Position numbers and translations under genes: made by a program
The notes under the pieces: generated by a model
The model's input: only the letters and a program-made list of their open reading frames with translations
Database searches by the model: none
What the model was told of the DNA's origin: nothing
Part shown: piece by piece, positions 61,991-64,000 of the stretch
Position numbering within the stretch: position 1 is the stretch's first letter
Layout: each line of letters begins with the position of its first letter
DNA from: Pyruvatibacter mobilis
GTDB lineage: Bacteria; Pseudomonadota; Alphaproteobacteria; CGMCC-115125
Assembly: GCF_012848855.1 (NCBI RefSeq)
Contig: NZ_CP051630.1
Span: forward strand, 289,501-353,500
DNA: 64,000 nt
Direction: 5' to 3'

Positions 61991-62123
61991 GGCAGGTCAG
62001 GCAAACTTCACATTTTCGGCTGGTTCTTGCCGCCCGGCAGTTGCACGCGCCGGGCAATCCCGATATATGGTTCGCCCTCCTGACGGATCGTGGGCCTTGC
62101 CCGGGGGTCTGTCACCGGGAAAT

Positions 62124-62198
62124 GGGCGCGTAGCTCAGTGGGAGAGCACTACGTTGACATCGTAGGGGTCGCTGGTTCAATCCCAGCCGCGCCCACCA
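62124..62198 (+). tRNA. tRNA-Val (anticodon GAC)
   Basis: 75 nt including the encoded CCA end. Acceptor GGGCGCG/CGCGCCC, D-arm GCTC...GAGC, anticodon stem CTACG/CGTAG with loop TTGACAT (anticodon GAC), T-arm GCTGG-TTCAATC-CCAGC. The fit is complete. Confidence 0.98.
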
Positions 62199-62210
62199 TT
62201 TCCTGAAAGC

Positions 62211-62245
62211 AAAAAACGCCGGAGCAATCTGCTCCGGCGTTTTTG
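62211..62245. terminator. Bidirectional terminator between tRNA-Val and the RTX gene
   Basis: ACGCCGGAGCA/TGCTCCGGCGT, 11-bp perfect stem with ATC loop, A6 on the left and TTTTG on the right. It serves the tRNA on the plus strand and the RTX gene on the minus strand. Confidence 0.95.
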
Positions 62246-62271
62246 TTTTGACGTCATCAGACGGAAGCCCG

Positions 62272-64000
62272 CTACCACTCGATCCGCTCGATGCCTTCGA
62301 AGCTGATCTCGCTGCCGTCGGACAGGGTGATGACACCGGTTGCGTCGCTCGAGAGGTCGAGCGAGTCGTCATCCTGAGCGCTGATGGAGCCGGTATCGAG
62401 GGAAATCGTCCAGTCGGATGCTTCCAGCGACGTGCCATCGGCATTTTCCAGGCGGATCGTATCGGTCCAGCCGGTGCCGCCGTCAGCGGTATCGCTGCCG
62501 TCTCCCATGCCGAAGAGGAACAGATCCTCCCCGCTGCCGCCGTCCATGCTGTCATTGCCCGCACCGCCGCGCAGGATGTCGTTGCCGCTGCCGGCCTGCA
62601 GGGTGTCGTTACCGTCGCCGCCCAGCAGCACGTCGTGACCGGTGCCGCCGTCAAGGAGGTCGGCGCCATCGCCGCCTACAAGCAGGTCGTTGCCATCATT
62701 GCCGCGAATGGTGTCGTCGCCATCGCCGCCATACATGCTGTCATGACCCGAACCGCCATGCATGGTGTCGTTGCCGCTATAGCCGCGGATCTCGTCATTG
62801 CCGTCATTGCCGTTGAGCTCGTTGTTGCCCGAGCCGCCAATCAGCAGGTCATCCACATGGGTGCCGCTTTCGGTCCCGCTGGTGGATGCATAGATGACAT
62901 CTTCCGGCGCCCAATTGTCCGGCGTGCCGGCATGGCCAAGATAGGTGGCGTTGTTGTCGCCATCAGCGGTGAGGGCAATGTTGTCGAGGGAATAGTACTC
63001 AGATGAGTCCGTTGTCTTGCTCTCGAACTCGATCGTGACCCTGTCCCCTTCGGGAATACCGGTAAGGCTATAGGACTCGGTACCGTTCATTCCATCCTTG
63101 CCGTCCTGGACAAGGAGCTCGGTCCGTTCTCCGTCGACGACGGCATATGCCCTGAAGAAATCGTGGTGCGAACCCGATGATTCCATGCCGCCGGTAGCAG
63201 TCAGGTCGAAGCTCAGTGTCAGGCCTGTGCGGCCGCTCACATCAATTGGTTCACTGCGCCAGACCAAGACAGACTGGTCGGCGTCGGACGTGTTGGTTGT
63301 CTGTGAGAACTCGTAGGCTTCGTTCTGTACGCCGTGGTCAGTGGATGATCCGTAGTCCGACAACCCGGTGTCGGTGGACCATGAAGTGTCACCATTGTCC
63401 GCGGTAGCGCCATTGGACAGCCCGGAGAAGTTTTCGCTCCACAGGGTTTCCGATGCCGGTGCGCTTGCCACGTGAACCGGCAATTGTGCCGTGACCGTTG
63501 AGGTGGCGCCGCCTTCGCTCTCCGTCGACGTTGCGTTGACGGCAAGTGTCATGGTGCCTGTGAAGGACGAGGGCGGTGTCACGCTGACGCTGTCCAGGTC
63601 CCAGTTGCTGACATCCACTGACGTGCTGCCGCCGGTGGCCGTAAAGGTGTTGTTGCCATCCGTAAGCACTGCGCCTTCGGGCAGGGCCGAAATGGTCACA
63701 GCCAGGGTCTCTGAGCCATCAAGGTCCGTGAGGCTTGCGGAAATACCCGGCAAATCAATTGCCGCGTCTTCTGTGCCACTGGCAGCGCCATCGAGCGTTT
63801 CTGCCATCTTGATGTTGTCGAGCATCATCCCGCGGCCGTAATCGACATCTGTTCCCGCCGCTCGGAACTCGATTTCAGCGGGGTTGCCGTCGCCGGTCAG
63901 CGTGAGTGTGTGAGACTGCCAGTTCAGCGCCCCGTCATTGGTGCCGTCGGCAGAGATCGTCGCCACCACCTGACCGTCCCACACGACTTCCATGCGGTTG
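62272..64000 (-). CDS. Calcium-binding RTX-repeat protein, 3' part (5' end outside window)
   Basis: At least 575 visible residues; an ATG at 63993 is internal, since NR precedes it in frame. Visible: a beta-sandwich segment with LDNIKMAETL, a cadherin-like region (about 60-170), a second sandwich ending YYSLDNIALTAD, and a block of about 15 nonapeptide-like RTX repeats (GGxGxD, e.g. GGSGNNELNGNDGNDEIRG, GGDGDDTIRG, GGDGNDTLQAGSGNDILRG), then a short C-terminal end SFEGIERIEW. RTX proteins bind calcium and are exported through type I secretion. The secretion genes and N-terminus are not visible. Confidence 0.9.
   Translation of the reverse strand, partial: NRMEVVWDGQVVATISADGTNDGALNWQSHTLTLTGDGNPAEIEFRAAGTDVDYGRGMMLDNIKMAETLDGAASGTEDAAIDLPGISASLTDLDGSETLAVTISALPEGAVLTDGNNTFTATGGSTSVDVSNWDLDSVSVTPPSSFTGTMTLAVNATSTESEGGATSTVTAQLPVHVASAPASETLWSENFSGLSNGATADNGDTSWSTDTGLSDYGSSTDHGVQNEAYEFSQTTNTSDADQSVLVWRSEPIDVSGRTGLTLSFDLTATGGMESSGSHHDFFRAYAVVDGERTELLVQDGKDGMNGTESYSLTGIPEGDRVTIEFESKTTDSSEYYSLDNIALTADGDNNATYLGHAGTPDNWAPEDVIYASTSGTESGTHVDDLLIGGSGNNELNGNDGNDEIRGYSGNDTMHGGSGHDSMYGGDGDDTIRGNDGNDLLVGGDGADLLDGGTGHDVLLGGDGNDTLQAGSGNDILRGGAGNDSMDGGSGEDLFLFGMGDGSDTADGGTGWTDTIRLENADGTSLEASDWTISLDTGSISAQDDDSLDLSSDATGVITLSDGSEISFEGIERIEW

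Overview
The window looks like a chromosomal segment of a GC-rich, respiring alphaproteobacterium. The pointers are a CpdR-type single-domain response regulator, a complete ccoNOQP-ccoGHIS (fixNOQP-fixGHIS) cluster behind an FNR/FixK-type box, a TAXI-type TRAP transporter, the TamA/TamB pair, a HisN-type phosphatase and an hsp20 gene behind an RpoH-like promoter. The genus cannot be fixed from the sequence alone. There is no prophage, insertion sequence, CRISPR array or plasmid function, so this reads as core genome with a few accessory inserts.

Layout. 1-4 kb: the 3' end of a MoxR-type ATPase gene and a VWA (CoxE-like) gene, separated by an opposite-strand autotransporter gene with a 26-glycine tract. 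4-8.4 kb: an ABC exporter operon (ATPase, FtsX-type permease, HlyD-type adaptor). 8.6-13.1 kb: two SGNH hydrolases, an MBOAT acyltransferase and a small membrane protein, probably a surface-polymer O-acylation unit. 13.1-19.3 kb: gltB and gltD on the minus strand, then about 1 kb without genes. 20.4-23 kb: a bufferin (copper-binding RiPP) operon of DUF2282 precursor, DUF692 enzyme, DUF2063 partner and DoxX protein, followed by a threonine aldolase. 24.2-32.5 kb: the cbb3 oxidase and its assembly genes. 32.6-40.4 kb: a DUF2189 membrane protein, tamA-tamB and an HPt protein.

40.4-47.4 kb: a lipase-like hydrolase, hsp20 with a structured leader, a TRAP-TAXI transporter, and two secreted PepSY-like genes sharing a C-terminal signature. 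47.4-53.6 kb: an acyl-CoA carboxylase subunit, an alpha/beta hydrolase, hisN, typA and yceI. 53.8-57.2 kb: a glycosyltransferase overlapping a metallophosphoesterase, divergent from a diacylglycerol-kinase-like gene; this matches the PlcP-Agt lipid-remodelling arrangement. 57.2-64 kb: a membrane-anchored glutamate-synthase-like FMN protein, a lytic transglycosylase, an apparent small-RNA locus with a strong orphan terminator, N-formylglutamate amidohydrolase, cpdR, tRNA-Val(GAC) and the 3' part of an RTX-repeat gene that leaves the window.

The most interesting items are the bufferin operon beside the copper-dependent cbb3 oxidase, the candidate plcP-agt pair, the unassigned sRNA candidate with a CCUCCC motif, the RpoH promoter plus thermometer-like hsp20 leader, the paired TCAT-N4-ATGA elements near the PepSY-like genes, and the SGNH-SGNH-MBOAT cassette. 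All functions are inferred by reading; no database search was run.
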